Positions 17,346 through 25,679 of a stretch of 64,000 nucleotides of DNA are shown here, piece after piece. The stretch lies in the NCBI RefSeq assembly GCF_003480435.1, contig NZ_QUJB01000015.1, positions 1 through 64,000 of the forward strand. Direction: 5' to 3'. This stretch comes from Clostridium sp. AM30-24. Its GTDB lineage: Bacteria; Bacillota; Clostridia; Lachnospirales; Lachnospiraceae. A program made the position numbers and the translations under genes. Below the pieces are notes generated by a model that saw nothing but the letters and a program-made list of their open reading frames with translations, did no database searches and had not been told where the DNA came from. Within the stretch, counting starts at the first letter, position 1, and each line of letters starts with the position of its first letter.

Positions 17346-18072
17346 GTTAAAGGAAAATGAGCGTCTGGATGATCTTCAGAGAAATGGACTGCAGATCATC
17401 CAGAAGACAGATGGGTTCTGCTTTGGTATGGATGCGGTGCTGCTTTCCGGTTTTGCGGCTGTAAAGCCCGGGGAGCGGGCGCTGGATCTTGGAACCGGGA
17501 CGGGGATCATTCCGCTTCTTCTTTCCGCAAAGACGGAGGGAGAACATTTTTCGGCACTTGAGATCCAGGATGAGATTGCCAGGATGGCGGAGCGGAGCGT
17601 AAAATTAAACCATCTGGAAAATAAAATTGAGATCGTACATGGAGATATCAAGGAAGCCAGCCGGATTTTCGGAGCGGCTTCCTTTGATGTCGTTACGACA
17701 AATCCACCGTATATGAATGATTCCCACGGACTTAAGAATCCGACGGAGGTGAAGGCAATTTCCAGACACGAGGTGCTCTGTACGCTGGAGGACGTGGTAC
17801 GGGAAGGCGCAAAGGTGCTGAAGCCCGGCGGAAGAATGTATATGGTGCACCGCCCCCACAGGCTGATCGAAATCTTAGGGACGATGAAGCAGTATAAGCT
17901 GGAACCGAAGCGGATGAAGATGGTGCATCCTTTTAAGGATAAGGATGCGAATATGGTCCTTATTGAAGCGGTTCGCGGCGGTGGCGCCTGGATGAAGGTG
18001 GAGGCACCGGTGATCGTTTATAAGGAGCCGGGGGTGTATACGGACGAGATTTACTCAATTTACGGATACTAA
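17335..18072 (+). CDS. trmN6: tRNA1(Val) (adenine37-N6)-methyltransferase-like protein (YabB/TrmN6)
   Basis: 245-residue class I SAM-dependent methyltransferase. Motif I is LDLGTGTGIIPLLL and the catalytic motif is TTNPPYM, the NPPY signature of N6-adenine or N5-glutamine methylation. The short N-terminal block ERLDDLQRNGLQIIQ is typical of the YabB family. I place the start at ATG 17335, overlapping the ricT end by 11 bases, with AAGAAGGG as binding site; an in-frame TTG at 17305 is less likely. The order ricT-yabB-rsmI is that of Firmicutes, but yabA and yazA are missing. Confidence 0.9.
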   Translation: MAIELKENERLDDLQRNGLQIIQKTDGFCFGMDAVLLSGFAAVKPGERALDLGTGTGIIPLLLSAKTEGEHFSALEIQDEIARMAERSVKLNHLENKIEIVHGDIKEASRIFGAASFDVVTTNPPYMNDSHGLKNPTEVKAISRHEVLCTLEDVVREGAKVLKPGGRMYMVHRPHRLIEILGTMKQYKLEPKRMKMVHPFKDKDANMVLIEAVRGGGAWMKVEAPVIVYKEPGVYTDEIYSIYGY

Positions 18073-18188
18073 AAATTTGGACCAAACGGGGAATGGGTCC
18101 TGTATACACGGAAGATGTTGATAGATTAAGGTAAAGCAGCTGACGCCAGTTTACGGAATGTGGCGTTCGGCAGCAGGAGGAATTGGTC

Positions 18189-19031
18189 ATGCAGGGAAAA
18201 TTATATTTATGCGCAACGCCTATCGGGAACTTGGATGATATCACGCTGCGGGTGTTAAATACGTTGAAAGAGGTGGATCTGATCGCTGCGGAGGATACGC
18301 GGCACAGCATCAAGCTTTTAAACCATTTTGACATCAAGACACCGATGACCAGTTACCATGAGTTTAATAAGGTGGAAAAGGCGAGAGTTCTCGTTGAGAA
18401 GATGAAGGAAGGCACGAATATCGCACTGATCACGGATGCCGGGACACCGGGGATCTCGGATCCGGGCGAGGAGCTTGTAAAGCAGTGCTATGAGGCGGGA
18501 ATCGAGCTGACTTCTCTTCCGGGACCGGCGGCATGCATTACGGCGCTCACAATCTCCGGAATGGCGACGAGACGGTTCGCGTTTGAGGCGTTTCTGCCGT
18601 CGGATAAAAAGGAAAAGCAGAGAATTCTGGAAGAATTGAAGTCTGAGACACGGACGATCATCCTCTATGAGGCGCCGCACCGTCTGGTACGGACCTTGGA
18701 AGAGCTTCTTGAGGCGCTGGGAGACCGGAGGATCACGATCTGTCGGGAACTCACAAAGAAGTATGAGACGGCATTCCGAACCACGTTTCAGGGGGCATTA
18801 GATCACTTTGAGACGGAGGAACCGCGGGGCGAATGTGTCATCGTGGTCGAGGGAAAGAGCCAGGAGGAGATTAAAAAAGAGAAGGAACAGACATGGGAAG
18901 CCATGTCGATTATGGAGCACATGGACGTCTATCTGTCACAGGGAATCGAGAAGAAAGAAGCGATGAAGCTTGTGGCAAAGGACCGCGGGATCGGGAAACG
19001 GGATGTGTACCAGATGTTATTGGAAGAGTAA
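18189..19031 (+). CDS. rsmI: 16S rRNA (cytidine1402-2'-O)-methyltransferase
   Basis: 280-residue tetrapyrrole-methylase-fold enzyme. Diagnostic blocks are LCATPIGNLDDITLR, AAEDTRHSIKLL, LITDAGTPGISDPG and SLPGPAA. It methylates the ribose of C1402 in the ribosomal decoding centre. ATG 18189 is 8 nt after AGGAGG (18175-18180); the in-frame TTG at 18183 is too close to that site. It ends the conserved yaa/yab-type block. A short hairpin (around CTGACGCCA and TGGCG) lies in the upstream gap. Confidence 0.94.
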   Translation: MQGKLYLCATPIGNLDDITLRVLNTLKEVDLIAAEDTRHSIKLLNHFDIKTPMTSYHEFNKVEKARVLVEKMKEGTNIALITDAGTPGISDPGEELVKQCYEAGIELTSLPGPAACITALTISGMATRRFAFEAFLPSDKKEKQRILEELKSETRTIILYEAPHRLVRTLEELLEALGDRRITICRELTKKYETAFRTTFQGALDHFETEEPRGECVIVVEGKSQEEIKKEKEQTWEAMSIMEHMDVYLSQGIEKKEAMKLVAKDRGIGKRDVYQMLLEE

Positions 19032-19037
19032 AGAGTC

Positions 19038-20543
19038 ATGCAGTTTAATTCAGTTGATTTTATGATATTCTTTCCCGCAGTGGTGGCGGTATACTTTGTG
19101 ATACCGCGAAAGCTGCGGGAATACTGGCTTTTAATTGCCAGTTATTATTTTTATATGGGGTGGAATGCCAAATATGCGCTTCTGATCGGCTCATCGACAG
19201 CGATCACATATGTAAGCGGACTGCTCTTAGACCGGGCGGATCATACCAAAGAGGAACGTGCCAGAAAAATTCAGAAGAAACTGGTGCTAGCAGCCTGCAT
19301 GGCGGTCAATCTGGGTATTCTGGCAGTTTTTAAGTACGGAAATTTCGCAATCAATTCTGTCAATTACATATTGTCAAAAATTCATGTCTCGGCGGTGGAG
19401 CGCCGGTTTGATCTTCTTCTTCCGGTCGGAATCTCCTTTTACACGTTTCAGGCACTGGGATACATCATGGACGTATACCGGAATGACGTGGAAGTGGAGA
19501 AAAATCCGGTCCGATATGCGCTGTTTGTGTCCTTTTTCCCTCAGCTCGTGGCAGGACCGATCGAGAGATCAAAAAATCTATTGAATCAGATGAGATCCAT
19601 CGATCAGATTCAGGTGTGGGATGCGAAAAGAGTGGCATCCGGTGGGATTTTCATGGTCTGGGGACTCTTCATGAAGATGGTCATTGCGGACCGGATCGCG
19701 ATTCCGGTGGATACGGTATTTAACAATTTCCACATGTACGGGGGAACTGAGATCGCGCTGGCGGCGGTGGGATTCGCGATCCAGATCTACTGTGATTTTG
19801 GCAGCTATTCCATGATCGCCATCGGGGCGGCAAAAGTCATGGGATTTCAGCTGATGGAAAACTTTAATACGCCATATTTTGCCGTCGGAATCCGGGATTT
19901 CTGGGGACGGTGGCATATTTCTCTCAGCACCTGGTTCAGGGATTATCTCTATATCCCGTTAGGCGGCAACCGCAGGGGAAAATTCCGCAAAGCGGTCAAT
20001 ATTATGATCGTATTTCTGACAAGCGGCCTGTGGCATGGGGCGGACTGGAGCTTTGTGCTGTGGGGCGGTATTCATGGATTTTATCAGGTGATCGAGGATG
20101 TGACGGAGAAACTTAGAAATAAACTCTGGAAAGCCATGAACGTAAAAACAGATTGCTTCAGCTGGAAATTCCTTCAGATGACAGTGACATTTGTTCTGGT
20201 GGTGTTTGCGTGGATCTTTTTCAGAGCCGATTCGATCCGGGACGCGCTCGGTGTGATCAAGCGGATCGTGATATGCCAGACCCCATGGGTCCTGTTTGAC
20301 GGTGAGATCTACAATCTCGGTCTGGACCGGATCGAGATGAATATTCTGATCGTCAGTCTTGTGATCCTGTTTCTGGTGGATCTTGTGCGATATCTGAAAA
20401 AACAGACGCTGGATGTATTCCTGATGAGTCAGAATCTGTGGTTTGAGTGGTTTGCTTTGATCGGACTTATCGTGATGATCTTCATTTTTGGGGAATATGG
20501 ACCAACATTTGACCCGCAGCAGTTTATCTATTTTCAGTTCTAG
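19038..20543 (+). CDS. MBOAT-family membrane O-acyltransferase
   Basis: 501-residue polytopic membrane protein of the AlgI/DltB family. Around 10 hydrophobic helices surround the typical core: FYTFQALGYIMDVYRND, SFFPQLVAGPIER, YCDFGSYSMIAIG, and GLWHGADWSFVLWG with the conserved catalytic His at 333. It would pass acyl groups across the membrane to an extracytoplasmic polymer. The partner gene encodes an SGNH protein 10 nt downstream, a standard two-component arrangement for O-acetylating a cell-wall or surface glycan. No dltA/dltC is nearby, so acetylation is more likely than D-alanylation. The acceptor is unknown. Confidence 0.9.
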   Translation: MQFNSVDFMIFFPAVVAVYFVIPRKLREYWLLIASYYFYMGWNAKYALLIGSSTAITYVSGLLLDRADHTKEERARKIQKKLVLAACMAVNLGILAVFKYGNFAINSVNYILSKIHVSAVERRFDLLLPVGISFYTFQALGYIMDVYRNDVEVEKNPVRYALFVSFFPQLVAGPIERSKNLLNQMRSIDQIQVWDAKRVASGGIFMVWGLFMKMVIADRIAIPVDTVFNNFHMYGGTEIALAAVGFAIQIYCDFGSYSMIAIGAAKVMGFQLMENFNTPYFAVGIRDFWGRWHISLSTWFRDYLYIPLGGNRRGKFRKAVNIMIVFLTSGLWHGADWSFVLWGGIHGFYQVIEDVTEKLRNKLWKAMNVKTDCFSWKFLQMTVTFVLVVFAWIFFRADSIRDALGVIKRIVICQTPWVLFDGEIYNLGLDRIEMNILIVSLVILFLVDLVRYLKKQTLDVFLMSQNLWFEWFALIGLIVMIFIFGEYGPTFDPQQFIYFQF

Positions 20544-20553
20544 GAGGGAAAAG

Positions 20554-21996
20554 GTGAAAAAGACGGTAGTTCGGATCACAGGTTTTTTGCTGATTCTGCT
20601 CATGGTGCTGGCAGGAATCAATCGCGTGTTCAAGATGAAGTACGGGGATGGCATCTACAGTCTGACAAAATTTTACGAACAGAAGAAAGACAGCGTGGAT
20701 GTGCTGGTTTTAGGCAGCAGCCATGCGTTTGAAAATATCAATACGGGGACACTGTGGGATGAATATGGAATGGCATCCTATGTATTGGGCGGCTCCAGGC
20801 AGCCGTCCTGGAATACTTATTATTATCTGAAAGAGGCGTTGAAGACCCAGAGACCGGAGTTGATCGTTTTAGAAGGATATATGCTGCTCTATGACGCGGA
20901 TTATGAGGAGAGCAGCAGGATCATAAAGAACAACTTTGGACTGAAGTGGTCGAAGGATAAGATTGAGTCTATTAAGGTCAGCGCACCGAAGAGTCAGTGG
21001 GCAGAGTATTTTCTGGAATATACGCAGTATCACACCAGATACCGGGAACTGAGCCGGGAGGATTTCCTGAAAAACCAGGGATATCGCTACTATGATAACT
21101 GGAAGGGGTTTGGATGTAATCTTGATACGGTTGCGGAAGTGGGGACCGATGTAAAGCAGGTGGATGAGATAAGCCCACTTTACGGAAAGACGGAGGAGTA
21201 TTACCGGAAGATCCTGGAGCTGGCCAGGGAGAAAAATATACCGGTGCTTGTGACGATCGCGCCGTATTTTCTGATCGATGAGAAAAGTGAAAAGATGTTC
21301 AACCGGGTTGGGGAGATCGCAGGAGAATACGGGGATCTGTTTCTGGACGGTAATAAACTTGTGGATGAGATTGGTGTGGATTATCAGGTGGACAATGCGG
21401 ATGATGTGGGACACCTGAATTATCTGGGAAATCAGAAATACACAAAGTATCTCGGAACATACATAAAGGAACATTATACGGTGAGTGACCGCAGAGCGGA
21501 CGCGGCTTATGAGAGCTGGCAGAAGAATGCGGACTATATCAGGGAGATGATCGCGGATCAGGAGCTGAAGGAGAGCGGGGATATGGAAACGATATCCGAA
21601 AAGCTCCAGAACCCTAATTATTGGGTGTTTATCTCGGTGGATGATTCCTGTAATGGAGAAGATCAGGAACTGCAGAGGTTTCTTGGCGCGGCAGGTCTTG
21701 AGGATGCACTTCGAAACGGCTTTCCGGCGGGAGTATGGCTGACATCTCAAGGGAAAATCTTAAATGCTACTGGGGCAGGTACCGCTAAGATCTATATCCG
21801 GAAGAAACCGAAGGAATTTTGCATTCAGAGAATGGCCGGTGCTGACGGGCAGATGGAAAACCAGATCATCTGTGACAGGGGTTCTTACCGGAAGGTGGAT
21901 TCCGGAGTCAATGTGGTGGTTTATGATCTGATGACAGAGGAGATCGAGGATCAGTTTGGAATTGATGTCTTTGACGGGTGCAGGATCGTGAGATGA
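20554..21996 (+). CDS. SGNH/DltD-like partner of the MBOAT acyltransferase
   Basis: 480 residues with an N-terminal signal anchor (about 5-25) and an extracytoplasmic SGNH domain. GSSH at 54-57 holds the nucleophilic Ser and DDVGHLNYLG near residue 285 supplies the Asp/His pair. Start GTG 20554 lies 6 nt after AGGAGG. From about residue 350 on there is an extra domain (NYWVFISVDDS, later GVNVVVYDL and DVFDG) not found in short DltD-type partners; it faintly resembles ILEI-type domains. Together with the MBOAT it probably modifies a surface polymer by O-acylation. Confidence 0.82.
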   Translation: MKKTVVRITGFLLILLMVLAGINRVFKMKYGDGIYSLTKFYEQKKDSVDVLVLGSSHAFENINTGTLWDEYGMASYVLGGSRQPSWNTYYYLKEALKTQRPELIVLEGYMLLYDADYEESSRIIKNNFGLKWSKDKIESIKVSAPKSQWAEYFLEYTQYHTRYRELSREDFLKNQGYRYYDNWKGFGCNLDTVAEVGTDVKQVDEISPLYGKTEEYYRKILELAREKNIPVLVTIAPYFLIDEKSEKMFNRVGEIAGEYGDLFLDGNKLVDEIGVDYQVDNADDVGHLNYLGNQKYTKYLGTYIKEHYTVSDRRADAAYESWQKNADYIREMIADQELKESGDMETISEKLQNPNYWVFISVDDSCNGEDQELQRFLGAAGLEDALRNGFPAGVWLTSQGKILNATGAGTAKIYIRKKPKEFCIQRMAGADGQMENQIICDRGSYRKVDSGVNVVVYDLMTEEIEDQFGIDVFDGCRIVR

Positions 21997-22168
21997 TATT
22001 TGAGAAAACTGTGGACTTACTTAATGAAATTTACAGACAAATGACGAAAAAATAACAAATATCTTAATAATGCGGCGAGATAATAAGTAATGGTTGAGAA
22101 ATAGGGGGGTGAATGATATAATTCAAGTAGATGAAACGGAAACAATCAGCATAGCGGGGGCGATCTAT

Positions 22169-22444
22169 ATGAAGAAAAAAATGTGGTTAACATTATGTAA
22201 CTTAGGCGTTTCAGTAGTATTTTTATTATCGTTATATAGCTATACAAAGGGTATGAGAATGTTTTCGCTGGGATTAGCAATGGCACTTCTTGTAGAAATA
22301 GGTATCAGAGGGTTTATTGAGCAGAAATTTTCGCAGGAGGGCGCTGAGGTAAATGGAAATAAGATTTATCATGTATCTGAAATATTAAGATATGCCTGCG
22401 CTATTATTTTGGCAATAGCAGTGTGGCGCAATGGGTTTAAATGA
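22169..22444 (+). CDS. Small membrane protein of unknown function
   Basis: 91 residues with three hydrophobic segments (about 4-22, 28-44 and 69-86) and a short hydrophilic stretch between the last two (EQKFSQEGAEVNGNKIYH). I chose ATG 22169, which follows GCGGGGGCG by 8 nt. The frame is open back to TTG 22094, and GTG 22109 is another option. The composition is AT-richer than the genes before it. It is followed by a bidirectional terminator. No family recognised. Confidence 0.6.
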   Translation: MKKKMWLTLCNLGVSVVFLLSLYSYTKGMRMFSLGLAMALLVEIGIRGFIEQKFSQEGAEVNGNKIYHVSEILRYACAIILAIAVWRNGFK

Positions 22445-22471
22445 CAGTGATAAAAATAATAGTTGTAATAT

Positions 22472-22524
22472 AAACTGCTCCGTTCTCCCAATTATATGAT
22501 TGTTTTGGGAGAACGGAGCAGTTT
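22472..22524. terminator. Bidirectional terminator between convergent genes
   Basis: A perfect 20 bp stem (left arm 22472-22491, right arm 22505-22524, core CTGCTCCGTTCTCCCAA) with a 13 nt loop. It lies between the + strand membrane protein gene and the - strand AEC transporter and serves both. Confidence 0.85.
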
Positions 22525-22537
22525 GTTGTAAGAAAGT

Positions 22538-23473
22538 TTATAAGCTTAGGCACACAAGAGGCAGCGTGACGATCGAAAACAGGGTCGTTATGAAGATCAT
22601 GCCTGCAGCGTAGTCGCCGTCGGAGTGCTGGGTCTCGGCGATCATGGCGATGGAAGCCATGGAGGGGAGTGAGCAGAGGACGCTGAGAGTGACGGCGATG
22701 CTGCGGTCGATGGACGGAATGTAGTGCATTATTGTATAGAAAGCAATGGGCAGCAGGATCATTTTTATGAGAACTGTCGCGTAGATCTCCCTGCATTTTA
22801 AGTAATTCCGGATTTTGATATAGCAGAATACTCCGCCGAGATAGATCATTGCCAACGGAGAAGCGGCGGAACCGGTTTTTGCGAGGGCGTTCACCACCGC
22901 GGCAGGAAGTTTGATGCCGGTGAGAACAAGGAAAACGCCTGTGGTGATGGCAATGGTTGCCGGATTAACCATTTTTATCAGCCGTTTTGAGAGTGAAACA
23001 GAAGTTTGGCTGTCCGGCGGGGAGGTCAGGTCTAATCCGATGGTCCAGAGCACGAGCTGGTCGATCACCGTGAATACGGCGATATAGATTCCTCCCTGTT
23101 CCGGGTATAGCGCGAGGATGATCGGAATCCCCATGAATCCGCAATTCCCGAACATGCTGCAGGCGCGGTAAAGATTCTTATGCTGTGCATCCAGACGCAG
23201 CAATTTCGACAGTGCGGCTGTGGTCAGATAAAGAACCAGATAGAACACTGCAGTGAGCAGAAGGATCACTGTGGATGAAAGAAACTGCTCTTTTGTTGCG
23301 CCGTTGATCGCGTTTGAAAAGATCAGCAGAGGGAGCAGGATTTTTGTGACACACGAGGACAGGGCACCTAATTTCTCACGGTTCAGCACGTTTGTCTTCA
23401 CGGCGATGATCCCGATCAGGAGATACACCACGAAGACCTCAACTTGTTCGAGTACGATCGAAAAGTAATTCAT
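22538..23473 (-). CDS. AEC (auxin efflux carrier)-family transporter
   Basis: 311-residue permease with about ten membrane helices in two five-helix halves. Family features include the first helix block VYLLIGIIAVKTNVLN, the central NCGFMGIPII and the mirrored second half (SLPSMASIAMIAE). Bacterial members export or import small organic acids such as malate; the substrate here is unknown. I place the start at 23473 because GGAGG (complement of 23481-23485) precedes it. The frame stays open much further upstream, but that part has no family similarity and covers the promoter. Confidence 0.87.
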   Translation of the reverse strand: MNYFSIVLEQVEVFVVYLLIGIIAVKTNVLNREKLGALSSCVTKILLPLLIFSNAINGATKEQFLSSTVILLLTAVFYLVLYLTTAALSKLLRLDAQHKNLYRACSMFGNCGFMGIPIILALYPEQGGIYIAVFTVIDQLVLWTIGLDLTSPPDSQTSVSLSKRLIKMVNPATIAITTGVFLVLTGIKLPAAVVNALAKTGSAASPLAMIYLGGVFCYIKIRNYLKCREIYATVLIKMILLPIAFYTIMHYIPSIDRSIAVTLSVLCSLPSMASIAMIAETQHSDGDYAAGMIFITTLFSIVTLPLVCLSL

Positions 23474-23563
23474 TACAGCACCTCCAGGCGGACAGGGAGA
23501 TAGGTGTGTCCGGCTTTTGTAATATGATTCATTTAGAAGTTTGTCTTCATAGAATTTAATTTT

Positions 23564-23592
23564 ATTATAGAGGGATTGTTGAAAGATTTCTA
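23564..23592 (-). promoter_or_regulatory. Candidate promoter of the AEC transporter gene
   Basis: On the minus strand a perfect TATAAT (complement of 23564-23569) with a weak TAGAAA 17 nt upstream (complement of 23587-23592). It lies about 90 nt before the start codon and after the upstream gene's terminator. Confidence 0.5.
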
Positions 23593-23664
23593 TCATTATC
23601 TTCATTATTCCGGGCAAAAATGATGGAGATAATGATAAAATGAAGAAAATAATCGAGTACAGCA

Positions 23665-23710
23665 CAAAAAATGACTTCCGATACTTAGAAAAGTCGGAAG
23701 TCATTTTTTT
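23665..23710 (-). terminator. Terminator after the ECF S-component gene
   Basis: AAATGACTTCCGA pairs with TCGGAAGTCATTT around a 12 nt loop. A runs on one side and T runs on the other allow use in both directions. It lies just past the minus-strand stop codon at 23730. Confidence 0.85.
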
Positions 23711-23729
23711 AATAGGACGGGCCTGAAGT

Positions 23730-24257
23730 TTACGCAAATTTTGCTTTTAATGTTCGGATCGCCGGGGACTGTACGAGGATCGTGTAGGCCACGCCGCCGA
23801 GGACGATCCCTGCGATGGTCTGCATGGACAGGGTGAACATTTCACCGAAGGCAACAACGGTGCCGTAGAGCGGGATCTTTACTAAGGTGTAGCCGATAAT
23901 ATGGGCGATGCCGCCGACGATGGCACCGACAAGCCAGGAATACTTAAAGTTCGGCAGAAGCTTATAGGAGATAGTTCCGGCGATGAACGCCCAGAGACCT
24001 TTTAATACCATGGTCGGGAGAACCCATACCGCGTAGCCGCCGAGAAAATCGGAGAGACCTGCGCCGATGGCACCGGCGAGGACGCCGCGTCTTGTGCCAA
24101 ATAAGCAGACAGTCAGGATGATCATGCAGTCACCGAGATGGGTGTAGCCAAAGGCGGAAGGAATTTTAAAGAAATAGGTTCCGACAAATACCAGAGCGCT
24201 CATTAAGCCAATGATGGAGATATCGAGGGTGGTGTCCTGAGATGAATGATTTTTCAT
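23730..24257 (-). CDS. ECF transporter S-component
   Basis: 175-residue membrane protein with about five to six helices. YTHLGDCMIILTVCLFG and the later GLSDFLGGYAVWVLP are typical of PF07155-like vitamin-binding S-components, which dock onto a shared EcfAA'T energy module encoded elsewhere. The vitamin cannot be named from sequence. I see no riboswitch in the 240 nt upstream, which is AT-rich and featureless apart from the binding site GGAGGACA. It is a single-gene unit with its own terminator. Confidence 0.82.
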   Translation of the reverse strand: MKNHSSQDTTLDISIIGLMSALVFVGTYFFKIPSAFGYTHLGDCMIILTVCLFGTRRGVLAGAIGAGLSDFLGGYAVWVLPTMVLKGLWAFIAGTISYKLLPNFKYSWLVGAIVGGIAHIIGYTLVKIPLYGTVVAFGEMFTLSMQTIAGIVLGGVAYTILVQSPAIRTLKAKFA

Positions 24258-24502
24258 GGGGATGTCCTCCTTAAATACAATATTTCAAAATTGTTCAATA
24301 AATTCAAATTATTCAAACATATAAGATAAAACAAAATTTCGTTTCGGGCAAACTTAAAATCATACAAGCAGATTCAGAGCAATAAGCAAAGTTCAAGAAA
24401 TATGAAAACTCCTAAGCAATTCACAGTTCAAAGTTTTCAGCTCCATATCTTAAATGCGTGCTGTAGCATGTAATCATTTTTAGCAGCGGTATGCAAAGAT
24501 AT

Positions 24503-25261
24503 TTATTTCAATCCCATAAATTTAGCTGCGTTATGATAGAAAATGTTCTCCAGTCCTTCATCATCCACGCCGCATGCCATGATCTTCTGGATCTCAACGG
24601 TCGGGGCATGGAACGGGGAGTCGATGCCGAACATGACCTTCTCGTGGCCGACGGTATTGTAGGCGTTGGCGATCTGGACACTCATGGAGGTTCCGGAGGT
24701 CTCAAGCCAGATATTGTCGTATTTTTTTGCCATGGTGATCGCTGCATCGACGTAAACACCGTGGGCATGTCCCATATGGATCATGACGATCGGGAGATGC
24801 GGGTGGCGTTCAGCCAGAAGTCCGATCTGCCACGGAAGGGAGAACGGCGGATGACCGGAATGGATGAATAACGGTTTTCCGTACTTTTCGCAGATCTCAG
24901 CGACGGGATCCACGCAGGGATCATCGGCGCAGTAGCCGTCAAAGAGGGACTGAAGCTTTGCACCGGCGAAGTGTTCGTCACGGATATAATGCTCTAAGGC
25001 ATCGTAAGCCGGTTTTCCTTCGGCACAGTTGATCCACATGAGCGGGATGATCTTATCCGGGTGAGCCTTGAAGGCAGCAACGGTCTCTTCATTTGTGTGC
25101 GGGCCGTCGGAACAGAGGATCGTCTTTTCAATATTGAATTCTTCCATCTGTTTTAAGAGAAGGTCTGCATTAAAGTGGATATTGAACGGACTGCCGAAGG
25201 TGCCGATATGGCTGTGGGCATCGATTTTTTTAAATTTGCTGAAATCGCTTGTAATACTCAT
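24503..25261 (-). CDS. Amidohydrolase-2 family metal-dependent hydrolase
   Basis: 252-residue TIM-barrel hydrolase of the PF04909 type. Metal ligands are visible as DAHSHIG (HxH), FIHSGHPP, IHMGHAHG and the late Asp in FGIDSPFHAP. The length is typical. The real substrate is unknown; members hydrolyse or decarboxylate diverse small molecules. The ATG is preceded on the minus strand by AAAGGAGCGATATT, a good site. It is divergent from the fatty acid operon and not obviously connected with it. Confidence 0.85.
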   Translation of the reverse strand: MSITSDFSKFKKIDAHSHIGTFGSPFNIHFNADLLLKQMEEFNIEKTILCSDGPHTNEETVAAFKAHPDKIIPLMWINCAEGKPAYDALEHYIRDEHFAGAKLQSLFDGYCADDPCVDPVAEICEKYGKPLFIHSGHPPFSLPWQIGLLAERHPHLPIVMIHMGHAHGVYVDAAITMAKKYDNIWLETSGTSMSVQIANAYNTVGHEKVMFGIDSPFHAPTVEIQKIMACGVDDEGLENIFYHNAAKFMGLK

Positions 25262-25554
25262 AATATCGCTCCTTTTATCTCAGTCAGATAAGACTCCCAC
25301 TTTTTCTGGTGGTGAGCCATAGCAAATTGTCGGGAAAATTTCGCATGCGGTAAATATGTGATTATCATATCCGAGATATGGCATTGTTAAAATATCCAAT
25401 TTTAAATAATTTGACCAGTCCAGATGCGGCAAATACTGAGCTTAAACAGGTGAAAAGGCGGCATTCCATCTTTTTTGCGTGGAACCACAAGGGTACTGAA
25501 TGGTTGCAGGTATACTTAAGCAGCCGGCGGTGAGAAGGAAAAACAAAAATTCAC
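25262..25554. other. Intergenic region before the fatty acid operon
   Basis: About 290 bases between divergent genes. Upstream control of the amidohydrolase must lie here. I see no gene and no recognised riboswitch. GTGGAACCAC near 25481 recalls a T-box bulge only by chance. Confidence 0.4.
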
Positions 25555-25583
25555 TTGACAAAACAGCAGACATCTATTACCAT
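25555..25583 (+). promoter_or_regulatory. Promoter of the fatty acid synthesis operon
   Basis: A perfect TTGACA (25555-25560), a 17 nt spacer and TACCAT (25578-25583). It is the strongest-looking promoter of the region, about 90 nt before fabH, and a tandem palindrome begins just downstream of the -10 box. Confidence 0.7.
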
Positions 25584-25587
25584 TAGA

Positions 25588-25620
25588 ATCAAACATTTTG
25601 AATATCAAACTATTTGAAAT
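25588..25620 (+). promoter_or_regulatory. Tandem FabT-like operator
   Basis: Two copies of an ATCAAA-N3/4-TTTGA/TTGA palindrome in direct succession (ATCAAACATTTTGAAT then ATCAAACTATTTGAAAT). The centre reads TTTGAATATCAAA, close to the FabT operator type known from Gram-positive FAS operons. Its place at the transcription start fits repression. No fabT-like MarR gene is in the window. Confidence 0.6.
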
Positions 25621-25679
25621 TAAAAACTACTGCGGGGAAAAGAATTTCTTCGCATCAATGAAATGGCAGGATTTAGAAG

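Noticed and set aside
20869..21750. Open frame of about 290 codons opposite the SGNH gene
   Set aside because: Same reasoning: low-complexity, Ile/Leu/His-rich translation opposite a well supported gene.
25470..25500. T-box-like GTGGAACCAC
   Set aside because: A T-box needs the full AGGGTGGNACCGCG bulge, a specifier hairpin and a terminator; none are present.
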